30,945 bases of DNA. It comes from an uncultured Roseburia sp. (GTDB lineage: Bacteria; Bacillota; Clostridia; Lachnospirales; Lachnospiraceae). This document shows, piece after piece, positions 7,864 through 17,185 of this stretch. The first letter of the stretch is position 1. Each line of letters opens with the position of its first letter. The translations under genes and the position numbers were made by a program. The stretch covers positions 1 through 30,945 of the forward strand of contig CAKRLC010000023.1 of assembly GCA_934358955.1 (NCBI GenBank). Direction: 5' to 3'. The notes below the pieces were generated by a model that worked only from the letters and a program-made list of their open reading frames with translations, had not been told where the DNA came from and searched no databases.

Positions 7864-7897
7864 TTCCATATGTTATCGCAATTCTTCTGACCTGGCC

Positions 7898-10057
7898 TTA
7901 TTCCACGTCGTCTAACCATCTCATCTCTCTTGGTTCAAGATCTAACTCATAAACAAGATTTCCTTTGATGTAAACATCTGTATGGCAAGGCTTATCTGCA
8001 TTATTGATCACCGCAATCCGTTTTGTCTCCTGGAAAACAGTTACTTCTGTGTCAACATTTGTCACATAGTAACGTTTCATCTCATCTTCCATGCCTGCTG
8101 CATAGTAGATCGCACGGAGCAGGATTCTGCAGTTCTGTGGGGAATATGGAAGACCTGCGAAATAAACACTGTGTCCTTTTCCATACTCGTTCACAACCAT
8201 CTGGCTGTATTCGCCATCCATTGCAAGGATCTGATAGTGTTTTCCCTGCGCATAGATACGGCTTGTACCTTCACCAAAATCAACCTTTCCTTCAATATCT
8301 TCAAGGATAAAGTGGTTCGGATCCATTTCATTATATTTATCTGTACTTAATGAGAAGCACATCTCACGGTCAACGCCCATTACATCTGACAGCTGGAAGA
8401 ATCTTCCCTGATGCTGATATGCAGTCGGTTCGCCAACGCCGATGAATCCGCCTCCCTGATCCACAAATCTTCGGATCTCTGTTACAACCTTCTCATCGAT
8501 CCAGTTCTCAGCTCCACTGAAGGAAGTATAAGCATCTCCGACATTAATGATGACGCCGATATCTTCCGGGATACCTGCCTTCACATCTTCGAAAGAAATA
8601 AATTCCACATCAAATGGCATACCGCTTAAGCATTCCAAAACACCTTCTGCAGAATAAGTCTCTCTGTGCCAGATCGCATGATGTACCTGATTGGACATCC
8701 ATTTTCTCTGACCGCCCCAGCAGTTTAAGATCGCAACCTTAAATGGTGCAACATAGGATTTTGTTCCTTTCATATTCTCATGGATCTGACGGAACTCTCC
8801 CACTACATTCTGGATCTCATCGATAAATCCAGGCCAGCCTGTTGCCAGCTTTAAGTATCCGCCATAACCGATACGGTCTAATGGGGAACGAAGCACTGCA
8901 CGTCTGGCTTTCATCCAGTTATCTCTTGCCTCTCCGATCGGATCTCCGCCTTCGCAGAACACATCCGGGAAGAAGTAAGGAAGAAGTCTTCCTTCTGTAT
9001 AATTCACGCCCTTGATATCAGAGATCATGCGGAGTGTAACGCCACTTCCGACAGATCCTACCACTGCGTCCAGACCGATTCCTGCAAAATACTTGCCATA
9101 TGGCTCGGTTCCGATCCAGTGATCTCCTAAGAACATCATTGCTTCTTTGCCGTAGGAATGAACAATATCAACCATTTCCTTTGCAAGGGCACATACTTCT
9201 ATCTGTTGGAATTCTATAAAATCACGGAATTCTTTGCTTGGCACACGGAACATGCTGTTATGATATCCCTGGTCTACAATAAACTCCGGACGGAATTTAT
9301 AACCGGCCCATTTTTCAAACTTCTCAAGGATATATGGGCTTACGCTTGCACTGTAGCCAAACCATTCTACATATTTTTCACGTTTTTTATCATCGAATGT
9401 AAGTGTAAACTGATGGAAGAACGTTGTGAATCGTACAACGTCAATGTGTGGATTTTCCTCACACCATCTTTTCAGTTTCTCTTTTACATACTTCTGTGTC
9501 TTTGGCTGTCTCACATCATAGGTAAGCTGATGCGGTGTATCCTGCCAGTCGTTTGTAAGGAAATTATACATATGTACCGGATCCCAGATTAAAAATGCCA
9601 GGAAGCTTACGGTATATTCATGATAAGGGATTGTCTGGATCTCAACTTCTCCTGCTGCCTCATCAAATTCCCATCTGTCTGTCGGAACAACCTCGCCTGT
9701 TGTGCGGTCGATCACTTCCCACCAACGCTTCGGGTCATCTAATGTATTTACTTTTAACTGCTGTGTGTGGAATCCCTCCATCAGACGGATGCGGACAGTC
9801 TCTCCTCTTGCTGTCACACGGTCGCTGATCAGATATTCCTGCTGGATCTCATCCGGATTTGCCTCCGCCCAGGCATTATCCTTTCTGGTTGTGTAGTAAG
9901 TTGCATACTTCTTCGCCGGATCCGATAAAAGTGCTTCCGGCATCTCTGTTCCATCGCAGTCCCGTAATGCATCTGCTCCCAGGAGATTCTTCAATCTTAA
10001 TGTTTCATCTATTACATCTGCATCTGTCGGCAGTGTTAATCTTCCCGTTATTGCCAT
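7898..10057 (-). CDS. lnpA: GH112 1,3-beta-galactosyl-N-acetylhexosamine phosphorylase
   Basis: Cytoplasmic phosphorylase that splits lacto-N-biose or galacto-N-biose with phosphate into galactose 1-phosphate and GlcNAc or GalNAc. The 719-residue protein is recognisable across its length: an N-terminal TIM-barrel, the motif FLGDHWIGTEPY carrying the presumed general acid Asp312 (Asp313 in the bifidobacterial enzyme), and a Rossmann-like domain around residue 450-650. I place the start at 10057 because GGGGAGG lies at ideal spacing there; the ATG ten codons earlier has no usable site. It is the first gene of the operon. Preference between the two disaccharides, or for galactosyl-rhamnose, cannot be read safely. 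Confidence 0.92.
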   Translation of the reverse strand: MAITGRLTLPTDADVIDETLRLKNLLGADALRDCDGTEMPEALLSDPAKKYATYYTTRKDNAWAEANPDEIQQEYLISDRVTARGETVRIRLMEGFHTQQLKVNTLDDPKRWWEVIDRTTGEVVPTDRWEFDEAAGEVEIQTIPYHEYTVSFLAFLIWDPVHMYNFLTNDWQDTPHQLTYDVRQPKTQKYVKEKLKRWCEENPHIDVVRFTTFFHQFTLTFDDKKREKYVEWFGYSASVSPYILEKFEKWAGYKFRPEFIVDQGYHNSMFRVPSKEFRDFIEFQQIEVCALAKEMVDIVHSYGKEAMMFLGDHWIGTEPYGKYFAGIGLDAVVGSVGSGVTLRMISDIKGVNYTEGRLLPYFFPDVFCEGGDPIGEARDNWMKARRAVLRSPLDRIGYGGYLKLATGWPGFIDEIQNVVGEFRQIHENMKGTKSYVAPFKVAILNCWGGQRKWMSNQVHHAIWHRETYSAEGVLECLSGMPFDVEFISFEDVKAGIPEDIGVIINVGDAYTSFSGAENWIDEKVVTEIRRFVDQGGGFIGVGEPTAYQHQGRFFQLSDVMGVDREMCFSLSTDKYNEMDPNHFILEDIEGKVDFGEGTSRIYAQGKHYQILAMDGEYSQMVVNEYGKGHSVYFAGLPYSPQNCRILLRAIYYAAGMEDEMKRYYVTNVDTEVTVFQETKRIAVINNADKPCHTDVYIKGNLVYELDLEPREMRWLDDVE

Positions 10058-10105
10058 CAATTGCCTCCCCAAAAACTCTCTGGTCATTCCTGTTTTGATG
10101 ATACA

Positions 10106-10134
10106 AGTATATCTTCTAATGTAGTCTGCTTCAA
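10106..10134 (-). promoter_or_regulatory. Promoter of the GH112 operon
   Basis: Minus-strand TTGAAG (10129-10134), 17-bp spacer and TATACT (10106-10111), about 50 bases before the phosphorylase start. The AT-rich stretch upstream to 10290 is the likely binding region of the divergent AraC regulator. Confidence 0.7.
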
Positions 10135-10294
10135 TTTCTTTTTTGCTCTATTTTTTATATATCTTGCTTTCATTGTAATAAAATGATGTTTTTTTTCATT
10201 TTTCTATGTATAATTTAATAAATGAATCCGGCTTTCATTTTCTTTTTTCGTCAGATTCACAGTTAAATTATCAAAATATTGCTAATTTTACAAA

Positions 10295-10322
10295 TTGCAT
10301 ATAAAAAAGTGCAATATAAAAT
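10295..10322 (+). promoter_or_regulatory. Promoter of the AraC regulator
   Basis: TTGCAT (10295-10300), 16-bp spacer and TAAAAT (10317-10322). The spacer includes TGCAA, which with the TTGCA of the -35 forms an inverted repeat and a possible operator for autoregulation. Confidence 0.5.
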
Positions 10323-10343
10323 ATAGCTGATAAGGGGTTTTTT

Positions 10344-11186
10344 ATGAGTAATGAAATAATCAATCTTGAACAGAATGGTTCCGAGCAACAGGATTTTTGT
10401 CTCCGGTATATCTCGATCTCAAAATATGAAGGGGACTGGCAAAGCCTTCCTCATACACATCAGTTTTCCGAGTTATTCTACGTCTTAAATGGAAAAGGTG
10501 TCTTTTTTATTGAAGACCAGGAGATTCCCGTCGCACAGGATGACCTTGTTATCATTAATCCGCATGTAGAGCATACCGAACGCACCTTTCCTAACGATCC
10601 GATGGAATACATTGTATTCGGTGTAGAGGGACTTGCTTTCTCATCCTCCCATCCGGGTGAAGATGGTGCAAAGAGCTACAGCTTCTATAGCTACGGCTCC
10701 ACCAAAAAACACTTTATTAACTTTTCCCAGTTGATGATGAAGGAATTCAATGAGAAGAAACCCGGCTTTGAAGCGGTCTGCCACGGACTGCTCCAGGTTC
10801 TGCTCGTTTATATTTCAAGAGAACAGAATCTGTCTGTCATCTCAGACTCCAGCTTTCAGATCTCAAAGGAATGTGCGCTTGCAAAGCGCTATATTGATGC
10901 CAATTATTCCAAAAATATTACCCTGGATCTTCTGGCTGAAATTACACATATCAATAAGTTTTACCTTGCCCACTCTTTTACAGAATATTTAGGGCAGTCA
11001 CCGATCAGTTATCTGACGTACAAACGGCTTTCTGCGAGCAAAGAGCTTCTGACCAGCTCCAACCTCTCGATCGCGCAGGTTGCATCCAGTACCGGCTTTT
11101 CCTCCCAATCTTATTTTTCCCAGATTTTCCGGAAGGAAACCGGCATGACTCCGCAGCAATACCGGAAAGCCCACCGCATCTCCTAA
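10344..11186 (+). CDS. AraC-family transcriptional regulator with cupin sensor domain
   Basis: A 280-residue regulator. The N-terminal half is a cupin-like ligand-binding domain (LPHTHQFSELFYVLNGKG, then PHVEHTE). The last 100 residues form two helix-turn-helix motifs of the AraC type, ending in the family signature around FSSQSYFSQIFRKETGMTPQQYRK. It is transcribed divergently from the GH112 operon across a 256- to 286-base spacer, the usual layout for a local activator. It should switch on lacto-N-biose/galacto-N-biose uptake when an intermediate or the sugar is bound (inference). AAGGGG lies upstream of the ATG. Confidence 0.88.
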   Translation: MSNEIINLEQNGSEQQDFCLRYISISKYEGDWQSLPHTHQFSELFYVLNGKGVFFIEDQEIPVAQDDLVIINPHVEHTERTFPNDPMEYIVFGVEGLAFSSSHPGEDGAKSYSFYSYGSTKKHFINFSQLMMKEFNEKKPGFEAVCHGLLQVLLVYISREQNLSVISDSSFQISKECALAKRYIDANYSKNITLDLLAEITHINKFYLAHSFTEYLGQSPISYLTYKRLSASKELLTSSNLSIAQVASSTGFSSQSYFSQIFRKETGMTPQQYRKAHRIS

Positions 11187-11237
11187 GCCATATGCAGTAT
11201 ACTTCTTACAAAAAACATTGAAGCATCCTAAATTTTT

Positions 11238-11265
11238 TTGCAAATATGCAGCTTTGTGATACAAT
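11238..11265 (+). promoter_or_regulatory. Promoter of the histidine phosphatase gene
   Basis: TTGCAA (11238-11243), 16-bp spacer and TACAAT (11260-11265), about 66 bases before the ATG at 11331. Confidence 0.55.
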
Positions 11266-11330
11266 GAGACTGCCTTACATGCAATCTTTATTTTAACTGG
11301 CAATCTATTTTTCAAAGGAGTACCTACATT

Positions 11331-11879
11331 ATGTTATATATTATGAGACACGGAAAAACTGACTGGAATGCTGCGCACCGCCTGCAGGGACATACCGACA
11401 TTCCTTTAAATGAAGAGGGGCGTCATATGGCCATAAAGGCACGGGAAACATATAAAGATCTTCATTTTGACATCTGCTACTGCTCTCCTCTTTCACGCGC
11501 AAAGGAAACCGCAGAACTGTTTTTAGAAGGAAGAAATATTCCGATCATCCCGGATGACCGTCTCAGAGAGATTGGTTTTGGAATCTATGAAGGCATCGAG
11601 CATGTATTGGAAAATCCTTCCACTCCGGCCTACACATTGTTTCATGATCCGATCCATTATCAGGCTGACGGTGGTGCTGAAAGCTTAGATACTCTCTTTG
11701 CACGTTCCAAAAACTTCATCGAGGAAGTACTTTCCCCGGATTATGTAGAGACACACGATATTCTGATCGTCGCACATGGCGGCCTAAATTGCAGTATCAT
11801 TGCGCAATATGAGCATACGCCACTGGCTCATTTCTGGGATAATCTGCAGGGTAACTGCGAAATAAGACGGCTTGCATAG
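11331..11879 (+). CDS. Histidine phosphatase family protein (phosphoglycerate-mutase-like)
   Basis: A 182-residue cytosolic phosphatase of the branch including CobC and PhoE-type enzymes. Catalytic features are intact: the RHG motif at 6-8 (MRHGKTDWN) with the phosphohistidine His7, SPLSRAKETAE, the acidic LREIGFGIYEG, and the second catalytic His in VAHGGLN. It is shorter than the cofactor-dependent mutases of glycolysis, so a small-molecule or sugar phosphatase is more likely. The ATG has AAAGGAG about ten bases upstream. It has its own promoter and terminator, so it appears monocistronic. Substrate unknown. Confidence 0.85.
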   Translation: MLYIMRHGKTDWNAAHRLQGHTDIPLNEEGRHMAIKARETYKDLHFDICYCSPLSRAKETAELFLEGRNIPIIPDDRLREIGFGIYEGIEHVLENPSTPAYTLFHDPIHYQADGGAESLDTLFARSKNFIEEVLSPDYVETHDILIVAHGGLNCSIIAQYEHTPLAHFWDNLQGNCEIRRLA

Positions 11880-11893
11880 CCGTCTTATTTTTA
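11864..11893 (+). terminator. Intrinsic terminator overlapping the phosphatase stop codon
   Basis: AAGACGGCT and AGCCGTCTT form a perfect 9-bp stem around a five-base loop, followed by ATTTTTAA. The TAG stop (11877-11879) lies at the loop and start of the 3' arm, so the last codons are inside the hairpin. It may also slow transcription from the convergent GGDEF gene, although its T-run on that side is weak. Confidence 0.8.
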
Positions 11894-11929
11894 ACTTGTT
11901 TTCAATATGATAAAACTTTTTGTATTTTT

Positions 11930-13891
11930 CTATTCTGATGCCGGCTCCAGGCTCAAACGGATAAAATCCTGTGTTTCCACAAGACATTCCAGCAGAAGTG
12001 GATTAAATTCCCCACATTCCCCACCAAGTATCATTTTCATTGCTTTTTCGTGGGAATAAGCCTTCTTGTAGACTCGTTCACTGGTCAATGCATCGTACAC
12101 GTCTGCAAGTGCTACGACCTGCGCAGAGATTGGGATCTCATCTCCAACCAGCCCATCCGGATATCCCTTTCCATCATATCGTTCATGATGCCATCTGCAG
12201 ATCTCCTTTGCGATCTGGACAAGCTTCTCGTCCTGATATTCTTCCAGACTGTCTAACATGGATGCCCCGATAACGGTATGCGTCTTCATGATCTCAAACT
12301 CCTCCGGTGTCAGCTTACCCGGCTTGTTTAAAATTTTACCGTCAATTCCAATCTTACCGATGTCATGCAGCGCAGATGCCGTTATGATCAGCTCCTGATC
12401 CTCCGCTGTGATATGATACCGATCTGTTTTTACCGTCAGGCGGTGTAACAGAACCGCAACCAGTTTGTTAATATTCATAACATGTCGGCCGCTCTCTCCG
12501 TTACGGAACTCTACGATCTGACTTAAGATACTGATCATGACCTGACTGTACCGTTCTTTTTCATAGATCTGATTTCTTACCAGCGTGATCAGTCTTTTCT
12601 GCTTTGCATATAGCTTGATCGTGTTGTATACACGCTGATAAACAACCTTCGCGTCATAGGGACGGTTGATGTAATCCGATGCTCCAAGCTCATACGCACG
12701 TCTGACTGCTGCACCGGAGTCTTCACTTGAGATCATGATAACCGGAATATCCTCGATCCATTGATTCTGGTTCATGGCATTCAGCACATCAAACCCATCC
12801 ATGACCGGCATCACAATATCCAGCAACACAAGGGAAATTCCTGTTCCATACTGCTGCAGCAACTGCAATGCCTGTTCCCCGTTTTCAGCCTCAATTATTT
12901 TAAAATCTTCTTCTAATATTTCCGTTAAGATCATCCGGTTGATCTCTGAATCATCTACGATCAGGATCTGCTGCCGGATCTTCGACCGGTCTGTAAAAAT
13001 ATCCTTTCCCTGACCCATTCCAATGATCGCATCTTTCTCTGTAACGACCATATTTTTCTGTGTCTTCGCCTGGTACATCAGACGATCCGCACGTTTTACC
13101 GCTTCTTCCATTGACTCCTGAGCCGTTACAACTCCACCGATGCTGACGGACAGTTGCATTTTTGGGTACTGTGGAATGACCGCACTCTGGATCTTTTTCT
13201 GGATCTGCTGCAGCTTCTTTAAGAAAAGATCTTCTGCGATTCCCGGCATGATCAGTAAAAATTCATCTCCGCCATAACGGATCAGCGTATCGGTCTTCCG
13301 GATACATTTTGAAATAGACTGAACCATGATCTCAAGCGCTGCATCCCCTGCATTATGTCCGTAAGTATCATTACACAGCTTAAAGTCATCCATATCGATC
13401 ACAGCCACACCGGAAGGAAGCACTGTCTTTTTGACCCGGTCTTCAAAATATCGTCTGTTATATGCTCCGGTCAAAGCATCAAGATATAGTTCCTCGTCAT
13501 AATGCGCAAGCTTATGGACAAGCTTGTTACGTCCAGTTGCATCTAACAGGGAATCATCATCCAGATGCCGGATACACTCCAGAACATATGGCTCCCCATC
13601 GATCTCTAAGTATCTGGCTGTCACCTGATAAATCTCTTCTTCCATAAACTCCAGCTTTGCCCGCTGAATCTTATCTTCAAGTACTTTCTGGGAAATACAG
13701 TTTTCACAGGCATAACCTCTTTTCCAGAATGCAAAACACTGGCATTCAATATCTTCACTGCCGCTTTCCTTGCATCTTTTGATTTTTGTGATCGATTCCT
13801 TTGAAAGGAGACGCACTACATCAAAAATCTTTTTATAACATTCTATTTCTTTTTCAGCCTCCTGCATTGTCATGCGATCGCCTGTATCCAT
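11930..13891 (-). CDS. GGDEF-REC-HD-GYP c-di-GMP turnover protein
   Basis: A 653-residue soluble protein joining three signalling modules. Numbering is from the ATG at 13891. First comes an N-terminal domain with a Cys cluster (CQC, then CENC, residues about 50-65). A GGDEF domain follows, with GGDEF at 207-211 and the RKTD inhibitory site five residues before it. A receiver domain has phospho-acceptor Asp358 in LLDIVMPVMDG. Last is an HD-GYP phosphodiesterase with HDIGKIG at about 509 and HHERYDGKGYP. Both synthesis and degradation motifs look intact, so it may be bifunctional. The ATG has AGGAG upstream; a GTG at 13963 with GAGG is a possible longer start. It lies downstream of another GGDEF gene. 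Confidence 0.9.
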   Translation of the reverse strand: MDTGDRMTMQEAEKEIECYKKIFDVVRLLSKESITKIKRCKESGSEDIECQCFAFWKRGYACENCISQKVLEDKIQRAKLEFMEEEIYQVTARYLEIDGEPYVLECIRHLDDDSLLDATGRNKLVHKLAHYDEELYLDALTGAYNRRYFEDRVKKTVLPSGVAVIDMDDFKLCNDTYGHNAGDAALEIMVQSISKCIRKTDTLIRYGGDEFLLIMPGIAEDLFLKKLQQIQKKIQSAVIPQYPKMQLSVSIGGVVTAQESMEEAVKRADRLMYQAKTQKNMVVTEKDAIIGMGQGKDIFTDRSKIRQQILIVDDSEINRMILTEILEEDFKIIEAENGEQALQLLQQYGTGISLVLLDIVMPVMDGFDVLNAMNQNQWIEDIPVIMISSEDSGAAVRRAYELGASDYINRPYDAKVVYQRVYNTIKLYAKQKRLITLVRNQIYEKERYSQVMISILSQIVEFRNGESGRHVMNINKLVAVLLHRLTVKTDRYHITAEDQELIITASALHDIGKIGIDGKILNKPGKLTPEEFEIMKTHTVIGASMLDSLEEYQDEKLVQIAKEICRWHHERYDGKGYPDGLVGDEIPISAQVVALADVYDALTSERVYKKAYSHEKAMKMILGGECGEFNPLLLECLVETQDFIRLSLEPASE

Positions 13892-14037
13892 GCTGTTTAT
13901 TTCTCCTGAAACCACCTGTTTATCCCTTCCTGACTTTCTGAAAACACTATCCGTTGCTGCCACCCGAACCTCGTTCCAGCAACGCTGATCCTTATTATAG
14001 AACTCCTTTTAAAACCTGTCTACTGCCAAACAGTTAT

Positions 14038-15555
14038 CTACTCTTTTTCCGGTGTTAAATGGAACCCGTTTCCACCTTCGTGTTTTGTCTGATACAGCTG
14101 TACATCAGCCGCCTTATACAGATCCATAAAGCAGTCTCCATCCTCAAATGCAAATGCCACACCGATACTGATCGTGACTCCATTCGGGATCTCAGCGATT
14201 TCCATTCTACGCACCTTTTCCACCAAAGCCTCTATTCTTTCACACGCTTTCTCTCTCGATCCGATATCCCTCATAAACACTGTAAATTCATCTCCGCCGA
14301 TCCTGCCGACAATATCCGTTTCACGGAAATGCCTCTGCAGCGTTGCTGCAAATGTCTCCAGCACCCGGTCGCCGACTGCATGGCCATAGACATCATTGAC
14401 CGTTTTAAACTTATCCATATCCATGATCAAAAATGCATGTAAACGTTCTTTGCCAAATTCTTCAATCGTACTGTTAATAAGCTGCTCTGTATATCGTTTA
14501 TTATACAAATTGGTCAGGCCATCCCGCTGTGCCGTATATAACAGATTCTGATTCTTCTGGTCATTCTGATGGAAAATATACATAACCAGCAGGCAGACTA
14601 ACACAAGGAACACACCAATAAAGGTCACTTCGTAAGCCTGGAAAAAGCTGTACTGCTCTGTCGCTGACGAAACCGGCACAATGTAACAGATGATCCAGTC
14701 ATTCATTCCAAGTGGCGTATATGCCAGATACTGTGCCGAACTGCTGTCACCCGGATTCTGGATCTTAAGGACACCCTCACTTCCGCTGGCAAAATCCTCC
14801 CTGACGTTCTCAAAGGATTTCGCTCCTAACAACTTTTTCTTCTGATAAAACTCAAAGAAATTATCTCCATATGTAATATGCTGATATGCGGGTTCTCCTT
14901 CATAACTGATGATATTCCCATCACGGTCAAGGATCAGGCTGTAGCCTTTTCCACCAAAGATATCATTGAACATCATTCTGCTTAACGCCGTCACATTATA
15001 AGAGCCTCCCAAAAGACCGATCACTTCATCTCCATCACAAATAGGTACTCCAAGGATCACCTTTGTCTCGGAATCCACACTGCTCTCAAGCGGATCGCTC
15101 AGTACATGTTCTCCTTTCATCCCATGGATAAAATAATCCCTGTGTGAAACATTCTTCACCTCGCCATTATCATAATAGGATGTTCCGTCTGGTTCTACCA
15201 GCGCAATTCTGTCAAGATCTGTCTGTTTCTGGATTGCCTTGATCAGATCCATATTCTGTTCCGAGATCAATTCATCCGCTTTTGCTATTTGCTCCGAAGC
15301 AGCATCCAGATAAGCATAATGCATCTGGAAGATATCATTCAGATACTTACTCTGTCTTGTCACATTATTCATCATCGTATTCTGGGAATTGATATCAATC
15401 GCACGCTGGCCGCAGACTACAAAGATGAAAAAACTGACTGCTATCGCCACGACAAACACAGCAATCGCTTTTGTATATTCTCTAAGATCCCCATTTGGGG
15501 TCTGTTCCGTCTTTTTCTGCACGGCTTTTATCTGTTCTGTCTTTTTCTTTCGCAC
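14038..15555 (-). CDS. Membrane diguanylate cyclase with Cache-type sensor
   Basis: A 505-residue membrane protein. A Lys-rich cytoplasmic N-terminus precedes a membrane segment (about 29-49), then an extracellular region of about 250 residues with Cache/PAS-like character (VEPDGTSYYDNGE, HRDYFIHGMKG). A second membrane segment (about 306-328) leads to a cytoplasmic GGDEF domain with the intact motif GRIGGDEF and an RETD inhibitory site upstream. It should make c-di-GMP in response to an outside ligand that is not identifiable here. The start is GTG at 15555 with GAGGT upstream. The next gene encodes a GGDEF/HD-GYP protein, so the pair may be cotranscribed. Confidence 0.88.
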   Translation of the reverse strand: MRKKKTEQIKAVQKKTEQTPNGDLREYTKAIAVFVVAIAVSFFIFVVCGQRAIDINSQNTMMNNVTRQSKYLNDIFQMHYAYLDAASEQIAKADELISEQNMDLIKAIQKQTDLDRIALVEPDGTSYYDNGEVKNVSHRDYFIHGMKGEHVLSDPLESSVDSETKVILGVPICDGDEVIGLLGGSYNVTALSRMMFNDIFGGKGYSLILDRDGNIISYEGEPAYQHITYGDNFFEFYQKKKLLGAKSFENVREDFASGSEGVLKIQNPGDSSSAQYLAYTPLGMNDWIICYIVPVSSATEQYSFFQAYEVTFIGVFLVLVCLLVMYIFHQNDQKNQNLLYTAQRDGLTNLYNKRYTEQLINSTIEEFGKERLHAFLIMDMDKFKTVNDVYGHAVGDRVLETFAATLQRHFRETDIVGRIGGDEFTVFMRDIGSREKACERIEALVEKVRRMEIAEIPNGVTISIGVAFAFEDGDCFMDLYKAADVQLYQTKHEGGNGFHLTPEKE

Positions 15556-15651
15556 CTGATACCTCTTTTCTCACGTCTGTTATTTCTGTGATTTTTTTTA
15601 CAAATCCCATAGCCGCTTCTGTAACATCAAGCCCACATTTTCTTTTCCATG

Positions 15652-17010
15652 TTATCCGATCAGACCCTGGATAAAAATAATTAAAATCAGAACCGGAAGA
15701 ACAAATTTAAAATAAGGTTTTAACGCTTTTGCCACCTTTAATCCTTTTCCGGTATTGGCTTCCTCTATATACTTGTCAAATCCCCAGCCCCATTTTGTAA
15801 CACAAAACAGCAGATAGACTACGGAACCGATCGGTAAAAGCATATTACTTACAATAAAGTCTTCACTGTCAAGGACATCGCGTCCGCCGATCAGATGCAG
15901 ATTGCTCCATACATTGTAACCAAGCACACATGGCATACTTGCGATCAGAATGATCACACAGTTGATCAGTGCCGCTTTTTTTCTGCTCCATCCAAACATA
16001 TCCATACAAAATGACATAATATTCTCGAATACAGCAATGATCGTGGAAAAGCTTGCAAACGTCATAAAGAGGAAGAATAATGATCCCCAGAGTCTTCCGC
16101 CTTCCATATTTACGAATACATTCGGCAGTGTGATAAATATCAGTTTCGGACCTGCGCCGACTTCCACTCCATAGCTAAAGCATGCCGGGAAAATGATCAG
16201 ACCGGACACGATCGCTACAAACGTATCAAGCGCACAGATTCTTGCGCCTTCCCCAGCAAGTGTATTATCCTTGCTCATGTAACTTCCAAAAATCTCCATC
16301 GCAGCCACGCCAAGGCTTAACGTAAAAAATGACTGGTTCATTGCTGCTGAGATAACATTTCCAATTCCTGCTTCTCTTACCGTTTCAAGATTTGGGATCA
16401 GGTAAAAACGGATTCCCTCACCTGCTCCGGAAAGGGCAAGGCTGTGCACTGCAAGTATTACGATCAGGACAAGCAGGGCACTCATCATGACCTTGCTGAT
16501 TTTTTCCAGACCGTTCTGCAACCCCTTACTGCACACAAGAAAGCCAAGTATTACTGTCAGGATCATCCAAAATGCCATCTGCACAGGATCTCCTAACAGA
16601 TTTCCGAACACAGCTCCCGTTGCTTCCACGTCCATCCCGCGTGTGAATTCACCTTTTACAAACTTGTAAAAATAAGTTACCATCCAGCCGGATACCGTCG
16701 TGTAGTACATCATCAGCATATAACAGCCAAAGATGGCTACCCAGCCATGGATATGCCACTTACTTCCCGGCTTCTCCAATGCCTGATATCCCTGCACTGC
16801 ACTCTTTCTGCTGGCACGTCCTACCGCAAGCTCCATCGTAAGGACCGGAAGTCCCATAATGATCAAAAACAACAGATACAACAATACGAACAGCCCGCCG
16901 CCATTCTCCCCTACTACATATGGGAAGCGCCAGACATTTCCAATTCCGATCGCGCAGCCGGCACTTACCAGTAAAAATCCCAGACGGGATTTGAATGATT
17001 CTCGTTTCAT
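15652..17010 (-). CDS. Na+-dependent transporter of the NSS/SNF family
   Basis: Integral membrane symporter of 452 residues, about 11-12 membrane segments, with the LeuT fold. The first helix carries the family signature (SAGCAIGIGNVWRFPY) with the unwound segment that binds Na+ and substrate, followed by ENGGG. Bacterial members such as LeuT, MhsT and TnaT take up amino acids. The substrate cannot be fixed here. AGGAG lies about 12 bases before the ATG. It is separated from the amino-acid ABC genes by a strong terminator, so it is likely an independent transcript. Confidence 0.9.
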   Translation of the reverse strand: MKRESFKSRLGFLLVSAGCAIGIGNVWRFPYVVGENGGGLFVLLYLLFLIIMGLPVLTMELAVGRASRKSAVQGYQALEKPGSKWHIHGWVAIFGCYMLMMYYTTVSGWMVTYFYKFVKGEFTRGMDVEATGAVFGNLLGDPVQMAFWMILTVILGFLVCSKGLQNGLEKISKVMMSALLVLIVILAVHSLALSGAGEGIRFYLIPNLETVREAGIGNVISAAMNQSFFTLSLGVAAMEIFGSYMSKDNTLAGEGARICALDTFVAIVSGLIIFPACFSYGVEVGAGPKLIFITLPNVFVNMEGGRLWGSLFFLFMTFASFSTIIAVFENIMSFCMDMFGWSRKKAALINCVIILIASMPCVLGYNVWSNLHLIGGRDVLDSEDFIVSNMLLPIGSVVYLLFCVTKWGWGFDKYIEEANTGKGLKVAKALKPYFKFVLPVLILIIFIQGLIG

Positions 17011-17118
17011 AATAAATCTAGTCTCCTTGTCTTCAGGTTTTCATAATCTTACGACAATTATATAATAAATCTTGAAATGAATCACGCTATTTTTTATCTT
17101 TTTCGACAAATTCTTAAC

Positions 17119-17163
17119 AAAAAAGGGACAATTCACCCAAATTTCAGATAAACTGTCCCTTTT
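17119..17163 (-). terminator. Intrinsic terminator of the amino-acid ABC operon
   Basis: AAAAGGGACA pairs with TGTCCCTTTT around a 23-base loop, followed on the minus strand by a run of Ts. It lies 22 bases after the ATPase stop codon. The stem carries A/T runs on both sides, so it could work in either direction. Confidence 0.75.
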
Positions 17164-17185
17164 CTCTACATGTTTTATATTTTTG

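Noticed and set aside
8023..8310. Plus-strand frames inside the GH112 gene
   Set aside because: They are shadows of a strongly conserved minus-strand enzyme, with no starts or motifs.
13892..13963. GTG start at 13963 for the GGDEF-REC-HD-GYP protein
   Set aside because: Possible, with GAGG nearby, but the added 24 residues show no structure and the ATG at 13891 has a better AGGAG, so the shorter form is preferred.
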